Shown: piece after piece, positions 7,341-13,599 of the stretch
Position numbering within the stretch: position 1 is the first letter of the stretch
How the letters are laid out: each line of letters starts with the position of its first letter
Origin: Candidatus Sulfotelmatobacter sp.
Lineage (GTDB): Bacteria > Acidobacteriota > Terriglobia > Terriglobales > SbA1
Assembly (NCBI GenBank): GCA_030151135.1
Contig: JASLEQ010000550.1
Span: 1 to 14,526, forward strand
Length of the DNA: 14,526 nucleotides
Direction: 5' to 3'
Translations under genes and position numbers: made by a program
The notes under the pieces: model-generated
What the model was told of the DNA's origin: nothing
Seen by the model: the letters and a program-made list of their open reading frames with translations, nothing else
The model's database searches: none

Positions 7341-8096
7341 CTAACGTCCGGCGGCAAGCCTCGTAGCGAGTCGCGCGGGCAGCTTGGCGTCGAAGATTCG
7401 ATCTTGCGCCGCCTTGAGGTTGTAGGGAGTGCGCTGGAACTGCACAACCTGCTGCTCGGTGTCATATATGGCGAATGCGGCGCGCCAATCCCCATCGCGC
7501 GGCTGCCCCACCGATCCTGGATTAATCAGGTAGCGTGCGTTCTTTTTCAGTTGTAAGGGGACGGACTCCGCTTGGCCAACCGTACGGTATTCCGGACGAA
7601 ACACATTGGCGGAGGATCCGTTCGCGAAAAATCCCCCCTGCAAATGCGTGTGCCCGAAAAAGGTCAGGGGCGTGGTCAAGGTGATCAGGGGCGCCAGGGC
7701 ATCACCCAGCGAGACTACATATTCGTCCTCGTCGTTCGGAGAACCGTGCACCAGTTGAATGTCCGGATGGTCCGGCAACGATACCGGCCCGTGCGGAAGC
7801 TCGCGCAGCCACTGGAGATTTTCCGCGGTCAACCGATCGCGAGTCCATACCGCAGCGGCCGATGCCATGGGATTGAAATCTTCCAGATCCATCAGCCCGG
7901 TGGCAGCCTTGTCGTGATTGCCTCTCACGAAGACTTTGCCAAGCTCGCGGGAACGTTCCGTGACTTCGTTGGGGCTGGCGCCATATCCGACAATGTCTCC
8001 CAGGTTGACAATCAAATCGTGAGGGGGAGCGGCCGCGAGGCACGCATCAAGAGCTTCCAGGTTGGCGTGAATATCACTGAGCAGCAGTATGCGCAC
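7341..8096 (-). CDS. YfcE/MJ0936-like metallophosphoesterase
   Basis: From GTG 8096 this is a 251-residue cytoplasmic calcineurin-like phosphoesterase. The metal-binding motifs appear in order: SDIHANLEAL (DxH), NLGDIVGYG (GDxxxxG), RGNHD (GNHD), VHGSP and FGHTH (GHxH). Near the C-terminus are INPGSVGQPRDGD and AIYDT, which are typical of the YfcE/YvnB branch of metal-dependent phosphodiesterases or phosphatases. The substrate cannot be read from the sequence. I chose GTG 8096 because the fold starts directly with VRILLLSDIH. The open frame continues upstream to 8285, but that part would be a basic, low-quality sequence overlapping the 3' end of the ABC gene. A TATAAT at 8118-8123 fits a very short leader before 8096. 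Confidence 0.85.
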   Translation of the reverse strand: MRILLLSDIHANLEALDACLAAAPPHDLIVNLGDIVGYGASPNEVTERSRELGKVFVRGNHDKAATGLMDLEDFNPMASAAAVWTRDRLTAENLQWLRELPHGPVSLPDHPDIQLVHGSPNDEDEYVVSLGDALAPLITLTTPLTFFGHTHLQGGFFANGSSANVFRPEYRTVGQAESVPLQLKKNARYLINPGSVGQPRDGDWRAAFAIYDTEQQVVQFQRTPYNLKAAQDRIFDAKLPARLATRLAAGR

Positions 8097-8117
8097 GAGG
8101 CACCGGACGAATTGCCG

Positions 8118-8123
8118 ATTATA
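8118..8123 (-). promoter_or_regulatory. Candidate -10 box for the phosphoesterase gene
   Basis: An exact TATAAT on the minus strand, about 22 bases before the GTG at 8096, would give a leader of around 15 bases. The -35 region 17 bases upstream is not a good match. It lies after the ABC gene stop codon, suggesting the phosphoesterase can be expressed on its own. Confidence 0.4.
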
Positions 8124-8209
8124 GAACGTGGGGAGGAAATTGGCTCGAAAGCGGCGTCTCCCGGACGACCGAGTTCGGCGGGTATTCACGCGCCCGCTCA
8201 GCACGCAGT

Positions 8210-9208
8210 TTACCGGTTGATGACTGGGCAGCGCGCCCAGTGGCTGGCTGAAACTTCTACTAACGGCGGCAGCACGCGAGCGCATTCGGGGACGCGTAAC
8301 TCACAGCGCGGTTCGAACGAGCATCCTGCAGGCAGGTTCTGCAAGGCTGGAACAGTGCCTTCGATTGTCTGCAGCGGACGCGAGCGATCTGTCTTGAGGT
8401 CGGGAACGGCCCGCAGAAGGCCGCGCGTGTACGGATGTGCGGGACTCTGGAAAATATCGCGCTTCTTCCCCATCTCCACCAGACATCCCGCGTACATCAC
8501 GGCTACGCGATCGGCAACCTCCGACACGACCGCCAGGTCGTGCGAGATGAAGAGCATCGCAAGGCCGAATTTCTTTCGCAGGTCGGCGATCAATTCCAGA
8601 ATCTGCGCCTGAATTGTGACATCAAGCGCTGTCGTGGGCTCGTCGGCAATCAGCAGTTGCGGACGATTGACAATCGCCATGGCGATCACGATGCGCTGGC
8701 GCATGCCTCCGGAAAGCTGATGCGGGTAGTCACGGGCGCGGTGCGCGGGATCAGCAATAGCGACGTCGTTCATGGCGTCCACTGCTCGCTGCCAGGCCTC
8801 TTTCTTGGAGATCGGATAATGGGCCAATACCGCTTCGGAAATTTGATCTCCGACCCGCATAACCGGGTTCAGAGCGGTCATAGGCTCCTGGAAGATCATT
8901 GCGATGCGGGAACCGCGAAGCTGGCGCATGGATTCGGCGTCGAGTGCCGTAAGGCGTCGTGGAGCACTCCCGTTGTCGGTGAAAAGAATTTCGCCGCGGA
9001 CGCTAGCTTGCGGCGGCAGCAAGCCCATGATCGCGAGCGAGCTGATGGACTTTCCCGAGCCGGATTCGCCCACCAGACCCAGGACCTCGCCAGGCGCGAT
9101 GGAGAAGCTGAGGTCGCGAACGGCGCGAAGAGCGGACAGAGGCAATCCCATGCTGGATTGCGATGGGAACTCGATGTTCAGGTTGCGGACGTCGAGCAAG
9201 GGCGACAC
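8210..9208 (-). CDS. OppD/DppD-type peptide ABC transporter ATP-binding protein
   Basis: The 332-residue ATPase has Walker A GESGSGKS (47-54), Q-loop Q107 in FQEP, signature LSGGMRQ (165-171), Walker B LLIADEP (185-191), D-loop ALD and H223 in ISHD. The QEPMTALNP motif and the C-terminal oligo/dipeptide domain, with HPYTRGLL and four cysteines (C296, C302, C309, C327), mark the OppD/DppD class rather than a general ABC ATPase. In this class that Cys set can bind an iron-sulfur cluster. The protein would power oligopeptide or nickel import at the inner membrane with OppB, OppC, OppF and a binding protein, but none of those genes is adjacent. The start is GTG 9208, giving the normal SPLLDVRNL opening; there is no clear ribosome site. 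Confidence 0.92.
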   Translation of the reverse strand: MSPLLDVRNLNIEFPSQSSMGLPLSALRAVRDLSFSIAPGEVLGLVGESGSGKSISSLAIMGLLPPQASVRGEILFTDNGSAPRRLTALDAESMRQLRGSRIAMIFQEPMTALNPVMRVGDQISEAVLAHYPISKKEAWQRAVDAMNDVAIADPAHRARDYPHQLSGGMRQRIVIAMAIVNRPQLLIADEPTTALDVTIQAQILELIADLRKKFGLAMLFISHDLAVVSEVADRVAVMYAGCLVEMGKKRDIFQSPAHPYTRGLLRAVPDLKTDRSRPLQTIEGTVPALQNLPAGCSFEPRCELRVPECARVLPPLVEVSASHWARCPVINR

Positions 9209-9291
9209 TGGGCTATCGTAGCAGGCATAACAGGGCCAAGTGTCGAGGAAGCGTCAGCCTACCGGCGCCGTCTCTAAATTTTCTGAAGTCG

Positions 9292-10140
9292 TTACTGGCC
9301 GAGGATCAATGGCAAACCATTCTTGTTGCTCCCCACCACGACCACCTTTGTATTCGGGCTTTTGGCCAGGTTCTCCGTGGCCTCAATTCCTTTCCATTCC
9401 AGCAGCGACGGCGTGATTCCCTGCGCCACGATCTGCTGGAAATCACGAACTCCGGCAGCTTCGATCCGCTTGCGCTGGGCTTCCTGCGTTTCTTTTTGCA
9501 GGCGGAAATTCATCGCCAGCGCTTCCTGTTCGGCTTGCTGCTTGGCTTCAATGGAGGCTTTCAATGTGGCGGGCAACTGTATATCGCGCAGCAGCACGGC
9601 TTCGACGGTGATGCCCAGTTTGCCTAGTTCATCCGTGATCTTTTCCTGGATTTGTTTCGCGACCATCTCGCGCTCGCCGGTATAGAGGGCGTTGGCGCTA
9701 TGCGAAGCAGTGGCTTCGCGGATGGCAGAGCGCAGATTGTTCTCGACCACTTTGTCTTCATAGTTGGCGCCGATGTGCTGGAAGACCTCCGCGGCACGAT
9801 CAGGATTGAGATGATAGATCAGGGATGTGTCCAGGGCCATCATCAGTCCTTCGCTGGACGGGACGCTGGCCGACTCTTTGATCGTCTGCGTCTGTACCGA
9901 CATTTCGTTATTGGTCTTGAGCGGATTGATCAGGTGAATTCCTTCTCCAAGCGTCTCGCCCGTGACCCTCCCAAACAACGTCAGCACGCCGACGTGACCG
10001 GTATCCACGCGGGTCATGCAGTTGAAAAACAGGATGACGAGAATGAACGCAGCGATTCCAATTCCAACCAGGCGCACGACGGCGCCCGCGTGCGGGGTCG
10101 CGTCCACAACTCTCGGCCTGTTTTGATCGAAAATGGTCAT
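9292..10140 (-). CDS. SPFH/prohibitin-family membrane protein
   Basis: The 282-residue protein has an N-terminal membrane helix (about 22-40), then an SPFH/prohibitin domain (about 44-200: TGHVGVLTLFGRV, GEGIHLINP, LLRDIQLP). A charged helix rich in Gln, Glu and Lys follows (KQQAEQEALAMNFRLQKE, about 200-235), then a short C-terminal tail. Bacterial prohibitins form large rings or membrane microdomains and often influence membrane proteases such as FtsH. No partner gene is adjacent. I chose ATG 10140 because GGGAG lies seven bases upstream. The open frame extends 26 codons further to 10218, but the added residues have no clear role. It leads a same-strand group with the ABC ATPase 83 bases downstream. 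Confidence 0.9.
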   Translation of the reverse strand: MTIFDQNRPRVVDATPHAGAVVRLVGIGIAAFILVILFFNCMTRVDTGHVGVLTLFGRVTGETLGEGIHLINPLKTNNEMSVQTQTIKESASVPSSEGLMMALDTSLIYHLNPDRAAEVFQHIGANYEDKVVENNLRSAIREATASHSANALYTGEREMVAKQIQEKITDELGKLGITVEAVLLRDIQLPATLKASIEAKQQAEQEALAMNFRLQKETQEAQRKRIEAAGVRDFQQIVAQGITPSLLEWKGIEATENLAKSPNTKVVVVGSNKNGLPLILGQ

Positions 10141-10212
10141 TAGAGTCTCCCTGACGGATTTTAGGAACGTAACGCCACTCGCCATAAGTGCCTTGTGAGG
10201 GTCGGATTTGTA

Positions 10213-10298
10213 GACCACGAGGACGAATTGCTGTGTGCAATTCCGTTTTTCGGGAATTTTCCGAAGCAGGATTAGTCCTAGTTATTAGCCCTCGTGTC
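10213..10298. repeat. Diverged inverted-repeat pair around a hairpin
   Basis: GACCACGAGGACGAA (10213-10227) and the reverse complement of 10285-10298, GACACGAGGGCTAA, match at most positions with one gap, about 60 bases apart. Inside lies GAATTGC (10225-10231) against GCAATTC (10237-10243), a perfect 7-bp stem with a TGTGT loop followed by CGTTTTT. The layout resembles a small fold-back element. A similar core, ACCACGAGGGCACGAG, occurs at 13555-13570. It could equally be chance. Confidence 0.35.
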
Positions 10299-10328
10299 CT
10301 TCCGAGCTCTTTTAGGAGAAAGAAAACA

Positions 10329-10463
10329 ATGCGACTTTCTCAGGCACACGAAATTGCTTGTTCGGAGTTTGTAAGCAATTTCACTTTCTTTGTGTCCGAC
10401 TCCAGGAAACGAGTAAAAAGCGTCAATCGCTGGTCCGTTCTCCGCGCCCGCACGGACAGCTAG
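10329..10463 (+). CDS. Possible 44-residue small protein
   Basis: AGGAG (10314-10318) lies ten bases before ATG 10329, and the frame runs to TAG at 10461-10463. The peptide starts MRLSQAHEIACSEF and is basic toward its C-terminus (DSRKRVKSVNRW). It has no recognisable domain, signal or membrane helix. The ribosome site is the only positive evidence. It could be a leader peptide of the oxidoreductase mRNA, 84 bases upstream of that start, or chance. Confidence 0.2.
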   Translation: MRLSQAHEIACSEFVSNFTFFVSDSRKRVKSVNRWSVLRARTDS

Positions 10464-10547
10464 CACGACCGCATCATCTTTAACGCGCCCATTCGACAGC
10501 GCCATTCCGCCTGCCTTTGCGTGTTACCGCGAAATTCAGGAGGAACC

Positions 10548-11966
10548 ATGCTTAAGAAAGCTGCGCAGCTCTTAGTGTTTATAACGGCGGCTTCGTTCGT
10601 CGCCGGAATCAGCCACGCTCAAACCGACCCTGGAGTGCAGAGTGGAAGTCGAGGCACGGGTGCGGCCCTTTCGTCTGTGCAAGCCAACGATAACGCCGGG
10701 ATCCTTGCGTTGTTTTCTGACGGACAGACTCGATTCCAGGCCGTCGAATCGGTTTCCGGAGGTACGAACAACGGGCTCGGCCCGCGCTTCAACTCCAACA
10801 GCTGCAGTTCCTGCCATGCCCAGCCCGCAGTGGGCGGCTCGGGGGCCGCAAACAATCCAGAGGCCACCTTCATCAGCACCGGCGTAGCGCCGAAAGATTC
10901 GATGCCGTACTTCGTCACGCCAACCGGACCATCTGTGGAGGCGCGATTCCCTTTTTACTTCAATAAGAATGGAAGTGTTAACTTCAGCGCGCCTAACGGA
11001 GGCGTGGAGGATCTGTTCACGGTCACGGGCCGTCCCGACGCAGGCTCCTGCAGCCTGCAACAGCCCAGCTTCAGCGCTGCACAGGCAGTGAACAACATTA
11101 TCTTCCGCATTCCGACACCCACCTTCGGCACCGGGCTGATCGAGAATCTCGACGACTCGACCCTGCTGAGCAATCTGGCGAAAAATCTCAATAACCGGCT
11201 CGGTATCTCAGGAACGTTCAACCATAACGGAAACGACGGCACCATCACCCGTTTCGGCTGGAAGGCACAGAACAAGTCGCTGCACATCTTTACCGGAGAG
11301 GCCTACAACGTGGAGATGGGAATCACGAACCTGTTGTTCCCGCAAGATCGTCCACTCCCAGGCGAAGATGGAGGCGGAGGCAGCGGTCTTGTCGGATTAC
11401 CGTCGACTTGCCTCAATCTGAGTGGCAATGGCTATCCCGAGGACTCCAGCAATCCAGGACAGTCCGGCCCCGCGATTCTTGACGACGTTTCCGCGTTTTC
11501 CAACTTCATGCGAGGCCTGGCGCCTCCCCTAACCGGATCGGTAATTCTGAATGGCACCACGGTCGCGGCAAGCTCGATCTCGAATGGCGCTGCGTTGTTC
11601 AGTTCCATCGGGTGCGCGGCCTGCCACAATCCTTCGCCCGGCAACACCCAGAAGTCGAATATTACGGGTTCCCTCAGTAACGCAGCGGTGAACGCCTATT
11701 CAGACTTGGAAATTCATCACATGGGAAACAGTCTGGCCGACAACGTGTCGCAAGGCGGTGCGGGCGGAGACCAGTTCCGTACAGCTCCGCTCTGGGGCCT
11801 CGGACAACGCATCTTCCTCTTGCATGATGGACGCACGACGAACCTGTTGAACGCCATCGAAGCGCACGACGCTCGAGGAAGCGAAGCCACCACCGTAGAA
11901 GAAAACTTCGACGCGCTCAGTTCCAGTCAGCAGCAGGATTTGCTGAACTTCCTGCGGTCCCTGTGA
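10548..11966 (+). CDS. Secreted di-haem oxidoreductase, DHOR family
   Basis: The 472-residue protein starts at ATG 10548, with AGGAGG four bases upstream. A signal peptide (LLVFITAASFVAGISHA) sends it to the periplasm or outside. Two haem c binding motifs are visible: CSSCH (86-90) and CAACH (356-360). Around them are DHOR-family landmarks: GLGPRFNSNSC, ITRFGWKAQ, YSDLEIHHMG, RTAPLWGLG and LLHDGRTTN. DHOR proteins (once annotated as thiol oxidoreductases) resemble MauG/di-haem peroxidases, and most have no proven substrate. A Gly-rich patch (GGGGSG, about 275) and two further cysteines outside the haem motifs may be noted. No imelysin or iron-uptake gene, a common partner, lies next to it. 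A strong hairpin ends the unit. The family call is firm; the substrate is unknown. Confidence 0.88.
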   Translation: MLKKAAQLLVFITAASFVAGISHAQTDPGVQSGSRGTGAALSSVQANDNAGILALFSDGQTRFQAVESVSGGTNNGLGPRFNSNSCSSCHAQPAVGGSGAANNPEATFISTGVAPKDSMPYFVTPTGPSVEARFPFYFNKNGSVNFSAPNGGVEDLFTVTGRPDAGSCSLQQPSFSAAQAVNNIIFRIPTPTFGTGLIENLDDSTLLSNLAKNLNNRLGISGTFNHNGNDGTITRFGWKAQNKSLHIFTGEAYNVEMGITNLLFPQDRPLPGEDGGGGSGLVGLPSTCLNLSGNGYPEDSSNPGQSGPAILDDVSAFSNFMRGLAPPLTGSVILNGTTVAASSISNGAALFSSIGCAACHNPSPGNTQKSNITGSLSNAAVNAYSDLEIHHMGNSLADNVSQGGAGGDQFRTAPLWGLGQRIFLLHDGRTTNLLNAIEAHDARGSEATTVEENFDALSSSQQQDLLNFLRSL

Positions 11967-11980
11967 TCGAACCTTAACTC

Positions 11981-12012
11981 GCTGGCGAGGCTGCGGGCGT
12001 TGCCTCGCCAGC
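11981..12012 (+). terminator. Strong hairpin after the di-haem oxidoreductase gene
   Basis: GCTGGCGAGGC (11981-11991) and GCCTCGCCAGC (12002-12012) form a perfect 11-bp stem with a ten-base loop, starting 15 bases after the stop codon. It is followed by TGTCTTCATC, a poor T tract. It is a likely terminator or mRNA 3'-end stabiliser. Confidence 0.6.
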
Positions 12013-12069
12013 TGTCTTCATCGTGTCTAACGAGGCGTCGCGCGTAGGGCGCGGCGAAGGGGGCGAGTC

Positions 12070-13098
12070 ATGCGTTCTTTGTCCTTAGTTGTGCTGATCT
12101 CGGCGTCCGTCTTTTCGTTCAGCTATGGCCAGGACTCGACGTCGACGAATTCCACAGTCCCGAATGGCGGAGACTTCTCCACCGCCAACGCAGCGGTGCC
12201 ACTAGTTAAGGTTCCAACGGGCGTAATCCTGGTGAAAGGAGCGTGGTCAAGCGCCAGTGATTCAGTAACGCCTCTACCCGAGGGAGGCACGGTCGGCGAT
12301 GGTTCCTACAAAAACGACTATTTCGGGATTCGTTATGCGCTGCCTGTAGGTTTTGGTCAGCGCTATGAAGGGCCACCGCCGTCCGATAGCGGACGGTACG
12401 TGCTCGCACAAATACGGCCCGTCGATCGGAGCGGTCCGGTAAAGGGCAACATTCTGATAACGGCGCAGGACTTATTCTTCTCGCCGTTTCCCGTTACGGA
12501 CCTCTTGCAGACCATGGCGTACGAAAAAGATCATCTGCAGGCGGACTACAAACTTGAACAGCCGCCAACGTCGACCAAGATCGCGGGCCGGTCATTCGCC
12601 TTCATGGCTTACTGGTCTCCCGTCGCTCAACTGCATTGGTATGTCGCCGCCACTCGGACCCGCTGCCACACCGTGGAGATCGTCATGAGCAGCCGCGATA
12701 CGAAACTGCTCGAAACGCTTCTGCTCGGTCTCGACCGGATGACCTTATCCGATGACGCCGGGGTGACCGAGGGGAAAGGCGGAGGAGGAGTTCCGGTCTG
12801 CGTGAAAGATTACGCGAGCGGCGGCAATGTTATCTCGAAGGTAGAGCCGGTTTTCGCGGAGCCGAAATTCAACGCAGTTCCAGTGCGCATCATCATCGAC
12901 AAGCAAGGACGAGTGAAGCACATTCATTTTCTCAGTGCATTCGACAGCCAGGCAAAAGCCATCAGCGATGCGTTGACCCAATGGAGGTTCAAGCCGTACG
13001 TAGTCGGCGCGCAGACGTTCGAAGTCGAAACTGGAATTATGTTCGGGCGGCAGGTGGCTTTCGCCACCCCGCCAAACCGCAACTTGGCCACGGAATAG
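12070..13098 (+). CDS. Secreted protein with TonB-C-like C-terminal domain
   Basis: The 342-residue protein has a signal peptide (LSLVVLISASVFSFSYG) and no further membrane helix. Residues about 80-230 form an unassigned domain (YFGIRYALPVGF through LLLGLDRMTL), similar in style to secreted acidobacterial domains of unknown function. After a Gly-rich joint (236-240), residues 257-328 match the TonB-C pattern: VRIIIDKQGRVKHIHFLSA, then ALTQWRFKPY. The last motif parallels QWKFKPY in the TonB fusion protein at 274-2163. Without a membrane anchor it cannot be a classical energy transducer, so the domain probably serves binding. The start has AGGGGG eight bases upstream. The hairpin at 11981-12012 separates it from the oxidoreductase gene. 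The function is unknown. Confidence 0.75.
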   Translation: MRSLSLVVLISASVFSFSYGQDSTSTNSTVPNGGDFSTANAAVPLVKVPTGVILVKGAWSSASDSVTPLPEGGTVGDGSYKNDYFGIRYALPVGFGQRYEGPPPSDSGRYVLAQIRPVDRSGPVKGNILITAQDLFFSPFPVTDLLQTMAYEKDHLQADYKLEQPPTSTKIAGRSFAFMAYWSPVAQLHWYVAATRTRCHTVEIVMSSRDTKLLETLLLGLDRMTLSDDAGVTEGKGGGGVPVCVKDYASGGNVISKVEPVFAEPKFNAVPVRIIIDKQGRVKHIHFLSAFDSQAKAISDALTQWRFKPYVVGAQTFEVETGIMFGRQVAFATPPNRNLATE

Positions 13099-13155
13099 GC
13101 CTTTTTTGGCGGATGAATCTTGCTCCCCGCCTGCCGCATCTCTTAAAGTACTGCT

Positions 13156-13434
13156 ATGAGCAAGATTCATATTCCAACGCCTTTGCGGCAGTATGTGGGC
13201 AAGCAGGCGTCCGTGGATGTGCAGGGATCGACCGTGGGAGAGGCGATGAGCGCGTTGGTGGCGCAGCATCCCGATCTGCGGAAGCACCTGTACACCGAAG
13301 ACGGGAAACTGCGCGCCTTTGTTAACCTTTACGTCAACGACGAAGACATACGATATCTGCAGAAGGAAGCCACCGCCCTGCAAGACGGTGATAACATTTC
13401 CATCGTGCCATCCATTGCTGGGGGCCTGCACTAG
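13156..13434 (+). CDS. MoaD/ThiS-family sulfur carrier with masked diglycine
   Basis: The 92-residue beta-grasp protein starts MSKIHIPTPLRQYVG and includes STVGEAMSALVAQHPDL, FVNLYVNDEDI, and LQDGDNISIVPSIAGG. This pattern matches the CysO/MoaD-like group, whose C-terminal glycine is adenylated and converted to thiocarboxylate to donate sulfur for cysteine, molybdopterin, thiamine or other products. Here two residues (Leu-His) follow Gly89-Gly90 before the TAG stop, so the carrier would need trimming before activation. An E1-like enzyme gene lies 165 bases downstream. There is no clear ribosome site. Which product the sulfur goes to cannot be told: no cysM, moa or thi gene is visible. Confidence 0.85.
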   Translation: MSKIHIPTPLRQYVGKQASVDVQGSTVGEAMSALVAQHPDLRKHLYTEDGKLRAFVNLYVNDEDIRYLQKEATALQDGDNISIVPSIAGGLH

Positions 13435-13554
13435 CCGGTATGACACCTTCCTGCAAAATGCGCTGTTGTTGCTGTTGCCCTTCCTGTCGATAGCTTCCCG
13501 TCGGCGTTTCTTTTTTCCTTAACAATTGATGTCGGGAACGCCGGTAGATTCTTA

Positions 13555-13590
13555 ACCACGAGGGCACGAGTCAGACAAAGGACGAACACC
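13555..13590. repeat. ACCACGAGGGCACGAG-type intergenic motif
   Basis: The A/C/G-rich run TTAACCACGAGGGCACGAG with later AAAGGACGAACACCGAG looks like the ACCACGAAGGACACGAAGG-style intergenic motif that recurs in many soil-bacterial genomes; that comparison is from memory. It lies immediately upstream of the E1 gene, and its end supplies the ribosome site GAGGAG. A related core is seen at 10213-10227. Confidence 0.3.
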
Positions 13591-13599
13591 GAGGAGTTT

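Larger units (their letters stand above)
10141..10547. other. Divergent intergenic region with inverted repeats
   Basis: This is about 400 bases between the SPFH gene and the di-haem oxidoreductase gene, and it should hold both promoters. No clean -35/-10 pair is visible on either strand. It contains a 7-bp hairpin (10225-10243), a diverged inverted pair (10213-10227 against 10285-10298) and one possible small open frame with a ribosome site (10329-10463). Confidence 0.5.

Noticed and set aside
8097..8285. Upstream extension of the phosphoesterase frame to 8285
   Set aside because: It would overlap the 3' end of the ABC gene and add a basic, low-quality leader. The fold begins right at GTG 8096, which also fits the TATAAT at 8118-8123.
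7572..9277. Long plus-strand frames (7572-8612 and 8435-9277) opposite the phosphoesterase and ABC genes
   Set aside because: They are antisense shadows of genes whose catalytic motifs are unmistakable on the minus strand.
12745..13446. A 233-codon minus-strand frame across the TonB-C-like gene and the sulfur carrier gene
   Set aside because: It spans the antisense of two supported genes and their spacer, with no recognisable domain.
13526..13554. Possible promoter (TTGATG with TAGATT) before the E1 gene
   Set aside because: The spacing between the two boxes is only 13 bases, too short for a sigma-70-type promoter.
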